Below, in pieces: positions 34,268 through 42,756 of a DNA stretch of 64,000 bases. The notes under the pieces are model-generated. The model ran no database searches, was not told the DNA's origin, and saw only the letters and a list, made by a program, of their open reading frames with translations. The position numbers and the translations under genes are program-made. Each line of letters opens with the position of its first letter. Positions within the stretch are counted from its first letter, which is position 1. Origin of the DNA: Mycolicibacterium frederiksbergense (GTDB lineage Bacteria > Actinomycetota > Actinomycetes > Mycobacteriales > Mycobacteriaceae); the NCBI RefSeq assembly GCF_012223425.1, contig NZ_CP038799.1:1550001-1614000 (forward strand), in the 5' to 3' direction.

Positions 34268-35826
34268 GAATGCTTACCTCCGTCACTGAGCAGGCGGTCC
34301 GTCAGCCGCTCGAACTCGTCGCCCCACCCGGAGTTGTCGGTGCGGGCCAGTCCGCCAAGCTCGACGCTCACGGTACCCGCAGGTGCGGGGGTCATCCGAA
34401 CCCAGATGCGGCGGCGGCGCACCACCAGCGACACCACCAGACCGGCCATCATGGTCAGCGAGAACACCAGCACCCAGATCTGGGCGGGATCGTGGGACAC
34501 CTGCAAGTTGATGAACGGCACGGCCCCGTCGAAACGGATGGTGGTGCCGTCCTCGAGGCGCTTCTCCTCGCCGACGTTGAGGTTGACCCTGGCCTCCTTG
34601 TTGAGGCGGCCCTGCCCGATCAGCCGGGGGTCCAGGTCGAAGATGGACTGTGGGCGCCCGGTGTCCAGGCCGGCGTCGCCGCGGTAGATGTCGATGGCCA
34701 CGGCGGGCTTGTTCATTGCCGGGAAGCTGGACGACAGCAGGGTGCCCTGCAGGAATTCGGTCGGGGCGAACAGCCCCTGGATCGCGATCTGTTGTTCGCG
34801 GCGCTCATCGGGATCGGGATAGGTGCCCGCCGGCGGGTCCACCCGGATGACCCCGGAGGACAGCAGGGTCAGCGGATCATCGGGGCGCCACTGGACCGTG
34901 CTGGTGCGGGTCTGGCCGTCGGGGAAGATCACGGTGAATGTCGGCGCGTACCCGTGACCCTGCAGGTACACCCGGTCCCCGCCGACACGCAGCGGGTGGT
35001 TGACCTCGAGCCGGTAGTCGTTCCAGGTGTTGCTCTCCAGATCCGCGCCGGCCTGGTATTCGATGTTCGCGGCGAAGGTGACGGCCTGCCCGCTGGGCAG
35101 GTAGTCGGCATCGAAATCGTTGACCTTCACACAGATCGGGTACAGCGAGGTGCCGTCGACGGTGTTGCCCGCCCGGAACGAGTCGAAGGCGGCCGGGGAC
35201 GCCGAACAGAACCCGGGGCCGCCGTTGGCGATGACGATGACGTTGCCCTCGTAGCCGAAGAGCTTCCCGGCGGCGATGGCGACCAACAGGCCGAGCAGCG
35301 AGAAGTGGAAGACGATATTGCCGAACTCGCGCAGGTAACCCTTCTCCGCGGAAATCTCGGTCATCTCGTCCGTTGTGCGGGTGGTGCGCCGCCAGCCCTT
35401 GAGCCGGTCATCGATGGCGGCCGCCAGTTGCGCGGTATCCCCGGATACCTCGGCCTCGTGGTGTTTGGGCAGCCGGGACAGGTTGCGCGGCGCGGGAACC
35501 GGCACCGCGCGCAGGCTCTTGATGTGCTCGGCCAGGCGCGGGGTCAGGCACCCGACCAGCGAGATGAACAACAGCACATAGATGGCGGTGAACCAGAAGC
35601 TGGAGAAGACGTCGAAGCCCTGCACCCGGTCCAGCCACGGCCCGATGGTCGGGTGCTCGAGAAGATACTCGTCGACCTTCGCGGCGTTGAGGCTGCGCTG
35701 GGGCAGCAGGGCCCCGGGTATGGCGGCCAGCGCGAGCAGGAACAACAACACCAGCGCGGTGCCCATGGAGGTCAGGGTGCGCCAGGTGTTGCGGATCAGC
35801 GCCCATATGTTCCGGATGGCCCTCAT
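34264..35826 (-). CDS. resB: Cytochrome c biogenesis protein ResB
   Basis: About 520 residues starting at ATG 35826, which overlaps the ccdA stop (ATGA). Three N-terminal membrane helices, a large extracytoplasmic domain and a last helix (VLVFSLTMMAGLVVSLVVRR) follow the ResB/Ccs1 plan. Recognisable blocks are LLFISLVGCLTPRLAEH and NIVFHFSLLGLLVAIA with its His. It forms the heme-lyase complex with CcsB. Confidence 0.93.
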   Translation of the reverse strand: MRAIRNIWALIRNTWRTLTSMGTALVLLFLLALAAIPGALLPQRSLNAAKVDEYLLEHPTIGPWLDRVQGFDVFSSFWFTAIYVLLFISLVGCLTPRLAEHIKSLRAVPVPAPRNLSRLPKHHEAEVSGDTAQLAAAIDDRLKGWRRTTRTTDEMTEISAEKGYLREFGNIVFHFSLLGLLVAIAAGKLFGYEGNVIVIANGGPGFCSASPAAFDSFRAGNTVDGTSLYPICVKVNDFDADYLPSGQAVTFAANIEYQAGADLESNTWNDYRLEVNHPLRVGGDRVYLQGHGYAPTFTVIFPDGQTRTSTVQWRPDDPLTLLSSGVIRVDPPAGTYPDPDERREQQIAIQGLFAPTEFLQGTLLSSSFPAMNKPAVAIDIYRGDAGLDTGRPQSIFDLDPRLIGQGRLNKEARVNLNVGEEKRLEDGTTIRFDGAVPFINLQVSHDPAQIWVLVFSLTMMAGLVVSLVVRRRRIWVRMTPAPAGTVSVELGGLARTDNSGWGDEFERLTDRLLSDGGKHS

Positions 35827-36554
35827 ATCGGCAACCTCACGTCGGACACGAACGCATCGCGGACCCACGCCACGAAATCACCCCAGAGTCCGGTCACCAG
35901 AGCGATTCCGACCGCGATCATCAGCACACCACCAAAGATCTGGATACCGCGGGTGTGTGCCCGCAGCCAGCCCAGGCCGCGCACCGCCCGGGCCGACCCG
36001 AAGGCCAGCAACACGAACGGCAGTCCCAGGCCCAGGCAGTAGGCGATCACCAGGGTGATCCCGCGGGCCACCGCCGACCCTTCCGTCGCCGAGGACACCG
36101 CGATCACCGCGGTCAGCGTCGGGCCCAGGCACGGTGTCCACCCCAGCGCGAACACCGCGCCCAGCAGGGGCGCACCGCCCAGCGTCGAGAGTTGCCGCGG
36201 CGCGAACCGGGCGTCCCGCTGCAACAGCGGGATGAAGCCGATGAACACCAGGCCCATCGCGATGGTGACCACACCGCCGATGCGTTGCAGCAGTTCCTGA
36301 TTGGTGATCAACGCCGTCGTCATCCCGAGTACCGCGACGCTGCCGAGCACGAACACCACGGTGAAACCCGCGACGAACAGACCGGCCGCACCGGCCACCC
36401 GGAAGCGGCTGTCGCCGCCGGAGATCGCCGCCAGATACGACAGGTAACCCGGCACCAGCGGCACCACACACGGTGAGGCGAAGGACACCAGTCCGGCCAG
36501 CATGCTCAGCCCGACCGCGAACAGCAGCGGCCCGCCGGTGATGATATCCGTCAC
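35823..36554 (-). CDS. ccdA: Thiol-disulfide transporter CcdA
   Basis: 243 residues with six membrane helices. The two redox cysteines are in SFASPCVVPLVPG and GWTPCLGPTL, the CcdA/DsbD transmembrane pattern. It carries reducing power from cytosolic thioredoxin to the extracytoplasmic TlpA-like protein, keeping apocytochrome cysteines reduced. GTG 36554 lies 7 bases after the tlpA stop. Confidence 0.93.
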   Translation of the reverse strand: MTDIITGGPLLFAVGLSMLAGLVSFASPCVVPLVPGYLSYLAAISGGDSRFRVAGAAGLFVAGFTVVFVLGSVAVLGMTTALITNQELLQRIGGVVTIAMGLVFIGFIPLLQRDARFAPRQLSTLGGAPLLGAVFALGWTPCLGPTLTAVIAVSSATEGSAVARGITLVIAYCLGLGLPFVLLAFGSARAVRGLGWLRAHTRGIQIFGGVLMIAVGIALVTGLWGDFVAWVRDAFVSDVRLPI

Positions 36555-36561
36555 TGTGCCT

Positions 36562-37146
36562 TCACTTTTCCGATGCCAGCCGTTCGACCACGGGCTTGAG
36601 GTCCGTGGCCAGTAGCTCGCGCAGGAACACCGCGGCCACCCGGTGCCGGCGATCCAGCACCAGCGTGGAGGGGATGACGGTGGTCGGGTACTTGCCACCG
36701 AACGCGATCATGGTGCGCATCGACGGGTCGTAGATCGAGGGGAAGGTGACCTTGCGGTCGGTGATGAAATCGACTGCGGCATCCCGGTTGTTGTCGCGGA
36801 CGTCGATGCCCAGGAATTGCACGCCCAGGTCTTTGGTCTGTTCGTAGACGCGTTGCAGCTCGCCGATCTCGGCGCGGCAGGGGCCGCACCACTGTCCCCA
36901 TACGTTGATCACCACGACCTTGCCCTCGAAGTCCGAGAGCGCCAGCGTTTTCTCCGGGTCCATCAGGTCCGGTCCCGCCAATTTCCCAGGGACACCCCGT
37001 GACTCGGGCGGATCGTAGAAGATGTCGGTCTTGCCGCCGGGCGCGACGAACTCGAAGGTGCCGCCCTGGGCGACGGCGTCGTCACCGGTACTGCAACCGG
37101 ACACCAGGACCGCCAGCGACATCGCCAGGGCGACAAACCACTTCAC
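36562..37146 (-). CDS. TlpA/ResA-like thioredoxin lipoprotein
   Basis: 194 residues. The signal sequence ends in lipobox LVSGC (Cys about 18), so it is anchored to the outer face of the membrane. The thioredoxin fold has active site VWGQWCGPCRAEIGEL and cis-Pro region TTVIPSTLVLD. It reduces apocytochrome c cysteines, with electrons from CcdA. It overlaps the upstream phosphatase gene by one base. Confidence 0.93.
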   Translation of the reverse strand: MKWFVALAMSLAVLVSGCSTGDDAVAQGGTFEFVAPGGKTDIFYDPPESRGVPGKLAGPDLMDPEKTLALSDFEGKVVVINVWGQWCGPCRAEIGELQRVYEQTKDLGVQFLGIDVRDNNRDAAVDFITDRKVTFPSIYDPSMRTMIAFGGKYPTTVIPSTLVLDRRHRVAAVFLRELLATDLKPVVERLASEK

Positions 37147-37760
37147 TAGATGCCCCAGGGCTCCGTGTAACCCCAGCGGATCAGGCGGTCATCGTCGAAG
37201 GTGAACGAGGTAATCGACGCCAGGTTGCACAACCGGCTGTGCGGGAGCGGGAGGTGGGGCAGCTTGCGGCCCGTCATCGCCCGGCGCAGCGTCTCCACCG
37301 GAAGCTGATGGCTGACGCAGACGGCCTCGTGGCCGGCCGCCTTCTCCCGGGCGCGGTGCAGCGCGGCCATCATCCGCGGGGCGATCTCGTCGTACGGCTC
37401 GCCCCAGGACGGTTTGCGCGGGTTACGCAGCCGCGGCCAGTTGCGCGGGTCGCGCAGGGCGCCGTCCCCGGGTGCCACGCGCTCACCCTCGAAATCGTTC
37501 CACGATTCGATCAGGTCGTCGTCGGTGTCGATGTCCAGCCCGTGCACCGCGGCGATCGGTGCCGCGGTCTGCTGCGCGCGCTCCAGCGGCGACGCCACCA
37601 CATAGCTGATGTCCCTGGGCGCCAACCAGTCCGCCGCCGACTGGGCCTGCAACCGGCCGCGGTCGGACAGGTTGTATCCGGGCAGCCGGCCGTAGAGCAC
37701 CTTCTCCGGGTTGTGCACCTCACCGTGGCGCATGACATGGACCGTCGTACGTGTCGTCAC
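37146..37760 (-). CDS. Histidine phosphatase (phosphoglycerate mutase-like, Rv0525-like)
   Basis: 204 residues. The phospho-His motif is [14 protein letters not shown], with the second His in [16 protein letters not shown] and core [13 protein letters not shown]. Substrate is unknown; members include broad phosphatases. GTG 37760 overlaps the hemL stop (GTGA), tying it to heme and cytochrome genes. Confidence 0.88.
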   Translation of the reverse strand: MTTRTTVHVMRHGEVHNPEKVLYGRLPGYNLSDRGRLQAQSAADWLAPRDISYVVASPLERAQQTAAPIAAVHGLDIDTDDDLIESWNDFEGERVAPGDGALRDPRNWPRLRNPRKPSWGEPYDEIAPRMMAALHRAREKAAGHEAVCVSHQLPVETLRRAMTGRKLPHLPLPHSRLCNLASITSFTFDDDRLIRWGYTEPWGI

Positions 37761-39067
37761 TGCGTGGCCTCGGCGGCGGCGCGGGCCGCGTGCGGCAGGG
37801 CCGCGGCGATCCGGTCGAAGGCGTCATCGTCGAGGGCGGCCGAGACGAACCAGGTTTCGAAGGCACTGCACGGCGGATAGATCCCGGCGTCGAGCAGCGC
37901 ATGGAAGAACGCGGGGTAGCGCCAGGTCTCGGTGGCCTTGGCGGTGGCGAAGTTGGTCGGCTCGGTGTTCCCGAAAAAGACCGTCAGGAAGTTCCCGGCA
38001 CGCGAGACCCGGTGCGGCACCGAGGCCTCGGTGAGGGCGCCGGTGATCAGCGCGTCGAGCCGGTCGGCATTGGCATCCAGGGTCGCGTAGACGCCTGCGT
38101 CGGCGGCGCGCAGCGTGGCCAGACCGGCCGCCATGGCCACCGGATTCCCCGACAGCGTGCCCGCCTGATACACCGGGCCGAGCGGCGCGAGCTTCTCCAT
38201 CACCTCGGCGCGGCCGCCGAACGCCGCCGCGGGCAGGCCGCCGCTCATCACCTTGCCGAAGGTGAACAGATCGGCGTCGACGGGATCGAGGCCGTACCAA
38301 CCGGATCGGCTGACCCGGAACCCGGTCATCACCTCGTCCATGATCAGCAGGGCTTCGTGCTCGGCGGTGATCCTGCGCAGCGCCGCGTTGTACCCCGGCA
38401 GCGGTCCGACCGTGCCCATATTGCCCGGGCTGGCCTCGGTGATGACACAGGCGATCTGTTCGCCGTGGGCGGCAAACACCTCCTCGACGGCGGCGACATC
38501 GTTGTAGGGCAACACGATGGTGTCGGCGGCGGCGGCGCCGGTCACCCCGGGTGAGGACGGCAGCCCCAGCGTCGCCACTCCGGACCCGGCGTCGGCGAGC
38601 AGGGCGTCGCTGTGGCCGTGATAGCAGCCGGAGAATTTGATGATCTTGGGGCGGCCGGTGAAACCGCGCGCCAACCGGATGGCGCTCATGGTGGCCTCGG
38701 TGCCGGAGTTGACGAAGCGGATGCGCTCGACGGGGGCCAGCCGGTCGATGATCTCGCGGGCGAGTTCGGTCTCTGCCGGCGTCGGGGCACCGAAGGACAG
38801 TCCGTCGGCGGCGACGCGTTGCACCGCCTCGACGACGTCGGGGTGGGCGTGCCCGAGGATCATCGGGCCCCAGGAGCACACCAGGTCCACATAGCGGTTG
38901 CCGTCGGCGTCGGTCAGCCAGTAGCCGTTGGCCGAGGTGATGAAGCGCGGGGTGCCGCCGACGGCGCTGAAGGCCCGCACCGGCGAGTTGACCCCGCCGG
39001 GGATCACCGAGGACGCGTCGGCGAACAACTTCGCGGATGCCGAAACGGACGAACCGGTACTGCGCAT
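37757..39067 (-). CDS. hemL: Glutamate-1-semialdehyde 2,1-aminomutase
   Basis: 436 residues starting at ATG 39067 ([18 protein letters not shown]). PLP-binding Lys is in [37 protein letters not shown] and [19 protein letters not shown] are family blocks. It converts glutamate-1-semialdehyde to 5-aminolevulinate, the step after HemA, whose gene lies 10 kb to the right. First gene of the cytochrome c maturation operon. Confidence 0.95.
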   Translation of the reverse strand: MRSTGSSVSASAKLFADASSVIPGGVNSPVRAFSAVGGTPRFITSANGYWLTDADGNRYVDLVCSWGPMILGHAHPDVVEAVQRVAADGLSFGAPTPAETELAREIIDRLAPVERIRFVNSGTEATMSAIRLARGFTGRPKIIKFSGCYHGHSDALLADAGSGVATLGLPSSPGVTGAAAADTIVLPYNDVAAVEEVFAAHGEQIACVITEASPGNMGTVGPLPGYNAALRRITAEHEALLIMDEVMTGFRVSRSGWYGLDPVDADLFTFGKVMSGGLPAAAFGGRAEVMEKLAPLGPVYQAGTLSGNPVAMAAGLATLRAADAGVYATLDANADRLDALITGALTEASVPHRVSRAGNFLTVFFGNTEPTNFATAKATETWRYPAFFHALLDAGIYPPCSAFETWFVSAALDDDAFDRIAAALPHAARAAAEATQ

Positions 39068-39427
39068 GACCCCCAGTGTTCCAGTCAATGCCAACTCAGC
39101 AACTACAGGGTGTAGTGGAGCGGGGGCTGACCGCATCCAGCAAAATAGGCGCCGCGCACTTCACGCACCTTGCCAAATCAGAAATAGTGCCCCTTAGCGG
39201 CGGTATCACCACTTGCAAGACACGGGGAGAAACTGTGTGTGAAATCGGACAGCTATCCGTGAGCCGGGCCACGGTTCGCTATCCCTCCGGATTGCCGGAA
39301 CAGCCCCGGCGCAAAGCGGTCGAGATCGGCCCGACCCGTCTGCTACCGCACGGACCTGATTCGGAGCCGGCCGCGCCGCATCTGCAGCAACCCCGCGGCG
39401 GCCATCGGAGAGCTCTAGGATCTGGTC
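39068..39427. other. 360-bp intergenic region upstream of hemL
   Basis: It lies between divergent genes and should hold the hemL promoter. A plus-strand ORF runs through (from about 39076) and on out of frame into the next gene, but it has no recognisable domain. The left 150 bp is less GC-rich than the surroundings. I found no clear tRNA, riboswitch or terminator. Confidence 0.5.
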
Positions 39428-39811
39428 ATGTTGTTCGCCCGCCAACGCGCCGAGCTCAACCGCAGGTTCGTCAATCCGGTGGTGGAACCGCTGGCCGGAT
39501 ACGTGCCGCTCTGGTCGGCCGTCGACCATGTCGGCCGCAGGTCAGGGAAGGACTACCGCACGCCGGTGACGGCCTTCCCGACCACCGATGGCGTGGCGGT
39601 GCTGCTGCCCTACGGCACCGATACCGACTGGGTGCGCAACCTGCAGGCCTCCGGGTCCGGGCGGGTACAGATCGACGGCCGCAGCCTGTTGGTCGAAGCG
39701 CCCCGGGTGGTGCCGTTGAGTGAGGCGCTGAGCGTGCTCAAGGGGCCGTGGCGGCACGTATTGCGCGTTGTCCCGGTGCAATCCGCGTTGTTGCTCACGC
39801 GTTCCAGCTGA
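39428..39811 (+). CDS. Deazaflavin-dependent nitroreductase-family protein (DDN-like)
   Basis: 127 residues of the split-barrel F420-dependent quinone/nitroreductase type. Family motifs are DHVGRRSGKDYRTPVTAF and LPYGTDTDWVRNLQASGSG. Usual length is 130-150. Probably an F420H2-dependent reductase. Its stop overlaps the convergent PPOX gene by 17 bases. Confidence 0.85.
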   Translation: MLFARQRAELNRRFVNPVVEPLAGYVPLWSAVDHVGRRSGKDYRTPVTAFPTTDGVAVLLPYGTDTDWVRNLQASGSGRVQIDGRSLLVEAPRVVPLSEALSVLKGPWRHVLRVVPVQSALLLTRSS

Positions 39812-40274
39812 GCACCGTCCCGCTCGCCGCGGTCATCACGGTGCCGGGCTGCACCCGCAGCCGGTACGGGGCCAGCCGCAGTACGGCGAATGCCGGTGAG
39901 GTGGGTGAGTCCCAGCCCGGGATGATGGTCGGGTTGTACCCCAGTGGTTCCGGAGCCTGGACGAACTTGTCCCACACCGTCGTTCGAGTGTCGTCATCGG
40001 TGTACCACTCGACAAGGCAGTCGGCGCTGCAGGTGTCGTGGCTGGGCGCCCAGTAGTTCACCGACATGTACGGGTGCACGGCGAGATGCTGCTGCTTGAC
40101 CGGGGAGGGCACGGTCGCCACCCAGCCGAACAGATCGGTGCCGTCCCACTCCCAGATGGGGTGCAGGACTCTGCTGCGCGGCTTGCCGTCGGCATCCACG
40201 GTGGCCACCGAGGCCCATACGATGGAATGCGCCATGTCGACGAAGGCGGGGGCGATCTGTTCCAGCGGCGTCAC
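39795..40274 (-). CDS. Pyridoxamine 5'-phosphate oxidase-family protein
   Basis: 159 residues of the FMN/F420-binding split barrel. SIVWASVATVDADGKPRSRV and WEWDGTDLFGWVAT are the typical opening strands, and HPYMSVNYWAPSHDTCSADC carries two cysteines. Substrate is unknown. It is unlike the PPOX protein at 12062, so it is a separate subfamily. Confidence 0.87.
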   Translation of the reverse strand: MTPLEQIAPAFVDMAHSIVWASVATVDADGKPRSRVLHPIWEWDGTDLFGWVATVPSPVKQQHLAVHPYMSVNYWAPSHDTCSADCLVEWYTDDDTRTTVWDKFVQAPEPLGYNPTIIPGWDSPTSPAFAVLRLAPYRLRVQPGTVMTAASGTVLSWNA

Positions 40275-40283
40275 CCACCCAGC

Positions 40284-40478
40284 CTAATTCTCCGCAGTCT
40301 CGGTTTCTTTGGAGTTCTCGTCGAACTTCGGGTTTCCGTCGTCGTCCAGCCAGTCCGTCACCGCGGTGCCCGATACCGTGCCATTGCTGCCCGGGAGCAC
40401 GGATGTCGGACGGTTGTCTTCATAGGCGCCGATCTCTTCCGGCGACGCCTCGGACCCGCGATCTTGTTCAGAAGTCAT
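40284..40478 (-). CDS. Small acidic hypothetical protein
   Basis: 64 residues, strongly acidic and probably disordered (MTSEQDRGSEASPEEIGAYE at the start, WLDDDGNPKFDENSKETE near the end). It starts at ATG 40478, 37 bases after the TetR stop. I do not recognise the family. The plain coding character and lack of a competing ORF support it being real. Confidence 0.65.
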   Translation of the reverse strand: MTSEQDRGSEASPEEIGAYEDNRPTSVLPGSNGTVSGTAVTDWLDDDGNPKFDENSKETETAEN

Positions 40479-40515
40479 GGCTCACGGCTGCCCGAATATG
40501 TGAGCCACCAAACAA

Positions 40516-41115
40516 TCAGGCCGGTACCGACCGCAAAGCCGCAGGCAAGCTGGGCAGGAAATGCCGCGTCGCGAACGCCCGGACGTCGTCGGCGGTCTGC
40601 AGCGGCTGCACGCTGGGCAACAACAGCACCATCGCCGCATACCGCAGGATGGTGTCGGCCAGGTCGTTGACGGCCGGGGCGCCGATCCGCTCGGCGAAAC
40701 CGTCCGGGAAGATCACCAGCAGCGCCGCGGCCATCCGTTCGACGGCGGCACCGTAGTGCCGGTGCAGCATCTCCTGCGCCAGGGCCGGATCGTCGACGAT
40801 CATCTGGTTGAGCACGCGGTGCCGCCGGAACCTCATGATCGACAGCGTGAAGGCCTCGACGTAGTAGTTCGACTGCGGCTTGGCGTCCTTGTTTTCGTTC
40901 AGTTCCTTGGCGATATCAGCGAACAGCGACACGTTCTCACGCTCGATGACGGCGCCGACGAGTTCGTCGCGGTTGGCGAAGCGCCGGTAGATGGTGGTCC
41001 GGCTGACGCCGGCCCGCCGCGCGACATCGTCGAGGGCGACCTTGCGGAAACCATGCCGTTCCAACTCGACGAGTGCCGCGTCGAGGATGGTTTCTCCGGC
41101 GTCAGCCCCTGGCAT
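40516..41115 (-). CDS. TetR-family regulator of the adjacent mpaB-like gene
   Basis: 199 residues. The HTH is [20 protein letters not shown], followed by a helical ligand domain. Its start lies inside the end of the mpaB-like gene (14-bp overlap), so both come from one transcript. A palindrome in that promoter (41980-42011) is its likely operator, giving autoregulation. Confidence 0.9.
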   Translation of the reverse strand: MPGADAGETILDAALVELERHGFRKVALDDVARRAGVSRTTIYRRFANRDELVGAVIERENVSLFADIAKELNENKDAKPQSNYYVEAFTLSIMRFRRHRVLNQMIVDDPALAQEMLHRHYGAAVERMAAALLVIFPDGFAERIGAPAVNDLADTILRYAAMVLLLPSVQPLQTADDVRAFATRHFLPSLPAALRSVPA

Positions 41116-41977
41116 AACCGGCTTGGGCGAACTTGCTGTAGCGCACCGACATCGGCAGCCGGTCCCATGCCCAGTTCACCGGGCGCGACCGGCAGAACGC
41201 GGCGAAACGCTGGTAATTGCGTTCCTGCCGCTCGGTCCACGGCAGGCCCAGCAGGTCGCGTGCCCGCGGCGGCAGCCCGCCTGCGGTGATGAACGCCGCC
41301 ACCGGGTCGAAGACGTTCGCGATGATCTTCCAGGCCACCGGGTTCATGCCCTTGGGGCACGGGAATCCCTTGGTGACATAGCCGACCCCGTATCTGGCGG
41401 ATTTGTGCGGTACGGCGACCTCGTCGAGCATCCGGTTCCAGTAGTGCACGAACTCGGCGTAGGTGGTCGGCTGCGGGCGGTCACTGACCCCGTAGCGGCG
41501 GTACCACGTCTTGGACTCCAGAAAGATCTGTTCCTTCTCGGCCTCGCTGAGGCGCTTGACGAAGGTGTCGGCGAAGTAGATGACCTGCTCGACGAACGTG
41601 GCGTGCGCCCAATAGTAGGTCTCCGGATCGAGGGCGTGGTATCGCCTGGCGGGTGTACCGTCCGGGCCGGGCATATCGCCCTTGATGTTGTGGTGGAAGT
41701 CGCGCACCTGGGTGCCCGCGTTGTCCTCCTCGGAGCCGTACACCGTCTTGAAGATCGGCGGGATGGTGCGCTTGAGCCGCTCGGCGGTATCGGAGAAGAA
41801 CGTCGAGTGGTCCAACACGCCCTGGCCGAGTTCGGCGAGCATGTTCTGCAGCACCGCGGGTCGCGGCCCGATGAGATACATCCGGTTCTCACCGAAGTAC
41901 TTCCACACCAGCGAGTCGGGGCCGAGCGGCAATGCGTCGTCGAGAGCCCCGGGTGCGTTCTCCGCCAGTTCGGTCAT
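41102..41977 (-). CDS. MpaB-family (DUF2236) heme oxygenase-like protein
   Basis: 291 residues from ATG 41977. The DUF2236 pattern is [20 protein letters not shown], then [16 protein letters not shown] and [19 protein letters not shown]. The conserved His residues are potential heme ligands. Latex-clearing protein and MpaB-type enzymes use a b-type heme with O2. No signal peptide is seen. The substrate is unknown. Confidence 0.87.
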   Translation of the reverse strand: MTELAENAPGALDDALPLGPDSLVWKYFGENRMYLIGPRPAVLQNMLAELGQGVLDHSTFFSDTAERLKRTIPPIFKTVYGSEEDNAGTQVRDFHHNIKGDMPGPDGTPARRYHALDPETYYWAHATFVEQVIYFADTFVKRLSEAEKEQIFLESKTWYRRYGVSDRPQPTTYAEFVHYWNRMLDEVAVPHKSARYGVGYVTKGFPCPKGMNPVAWKIIANVFDPVAAFITAGGLPPRARDLLGLPWTERQERNYQRFAAFCRSRPVNWAWDRLPMSVRYSKFAQAGYARG

Positions 41978-41979
41978 GC

Positions 41980-42011
41980 GGAACAGTGTTACAGATATTG
42001 AACTTTGTTCC
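41980..42011. promoter_or_regulatory. Palindromic operator candidate upstream of the mpaB-like gene
   Basis: GGAACAGTGTT at 41980-41990 and AACTTTGTTCC at 42001-42011 form 11-base arms with 9 matches around a 10-base AT-rich spacer. It begins two bases before the mpaB-like start codon, where a TetR-type repressor would block initiation. Confidence 0.6.
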
Positions 42012-42079
42012 AATGGATGTGATGCGGGTCATATTTGCCAACGCAAGTATCAACCGGCATCCACCCCTAGATTTGGAGC

Positions 42080-42679
42080 GTGACCCACACGTTGCGCACC
42101 CTCACAGCAGCCCTATTCATCGGAAGCACGCTCGTCGCGTGCGGCGGCAGCGAGTCTCCGACCGCATCACCATCCAGTTCCACCGAGTCCGCCGCCACGG
42201 ATCCCGCGGCCACCGTCTTGACACTCGCCACCGTCAACCAGGCGCGGTCGACACTGGAGGAACTGACGGGCGCGCCGCTGAACACCATCCAAGTGCAGTC
42301 GATGTCGATCGCACCGAGTGGAGACATGAGCGCCGACGCACTGGATCCGGACAAGCCCACCGAGCTCAACAAGTACGTCGCCTATCCAGACGGCCGCACC
42401 GATATCCGCCCGTACGACTACGGGGGTGCGGAAAAATATGACGCGCTGCTGACGACAATGTTCGGCGCCGACCTGGTGAGCCCCGAGACCATCGTCAGTT
42501 CCTGGGAGGACTCGTTCAACCGTGTTGAGGGGGAGCGCGCCGACATGAAGGCCACGGGCGTGACCATCGCCCGGAACAGCGGGTCCGGAGAGATCGAGCT
42601 GTATATCGTCAACGGACCGGAGCGGGACCGCCAGACGGTGTACTACGACCCGGCGGGCACCTTCCTCCGCGTGTCCTAG
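42080..42679 (+). CDS. Secreted lipoprotein, unknown function
   Basis: 199 residues starting at GTG 42080. The signal peptide ends at lipobox TLVACGG (Cys about 21), followed by a Ser/Thr/Ala linker. The mature domain (about 55-199) has no motif I recognise. Blocks include ATVNQARSTLEELTGAPLN and GEIELYIVNGPERDRQTVYY. Likely a surface lipoprotein. It is monocistronic. Confidence 0.82.
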   Translation: MTHTLRTLTAALFIGSTLVACGGSESPTASPSSSTESAATDPAATVLTLATVNQARSTLEELTGAPLNTIQVQSMSIAPSGDMSADALDPDKPTELNKYVAYPDGRTDIRPYDYGGAEKYDALLTTMFGADLVSPETIVSSWEDSFNRVEGERADMKATGVTIARNSGSGEIELYIVNGPERDRQTVYYDPAGTFLRVS

Positions 42680-42756
42680 ACACCCGCGCGGCAGTTATCC
42701 ACAGGTTGGCGGATTTTCCGCTGAACTTGTCGGGGCCCGCGGTTACACTAGAACAC

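Noticed and set aside
39076..39723. Plus-strand ORF across the hemL upstream region
   Set aside because: Continues out of frame into the nitroreductase gene, Pro/Arg-rich, no domain; kept as intergenic.
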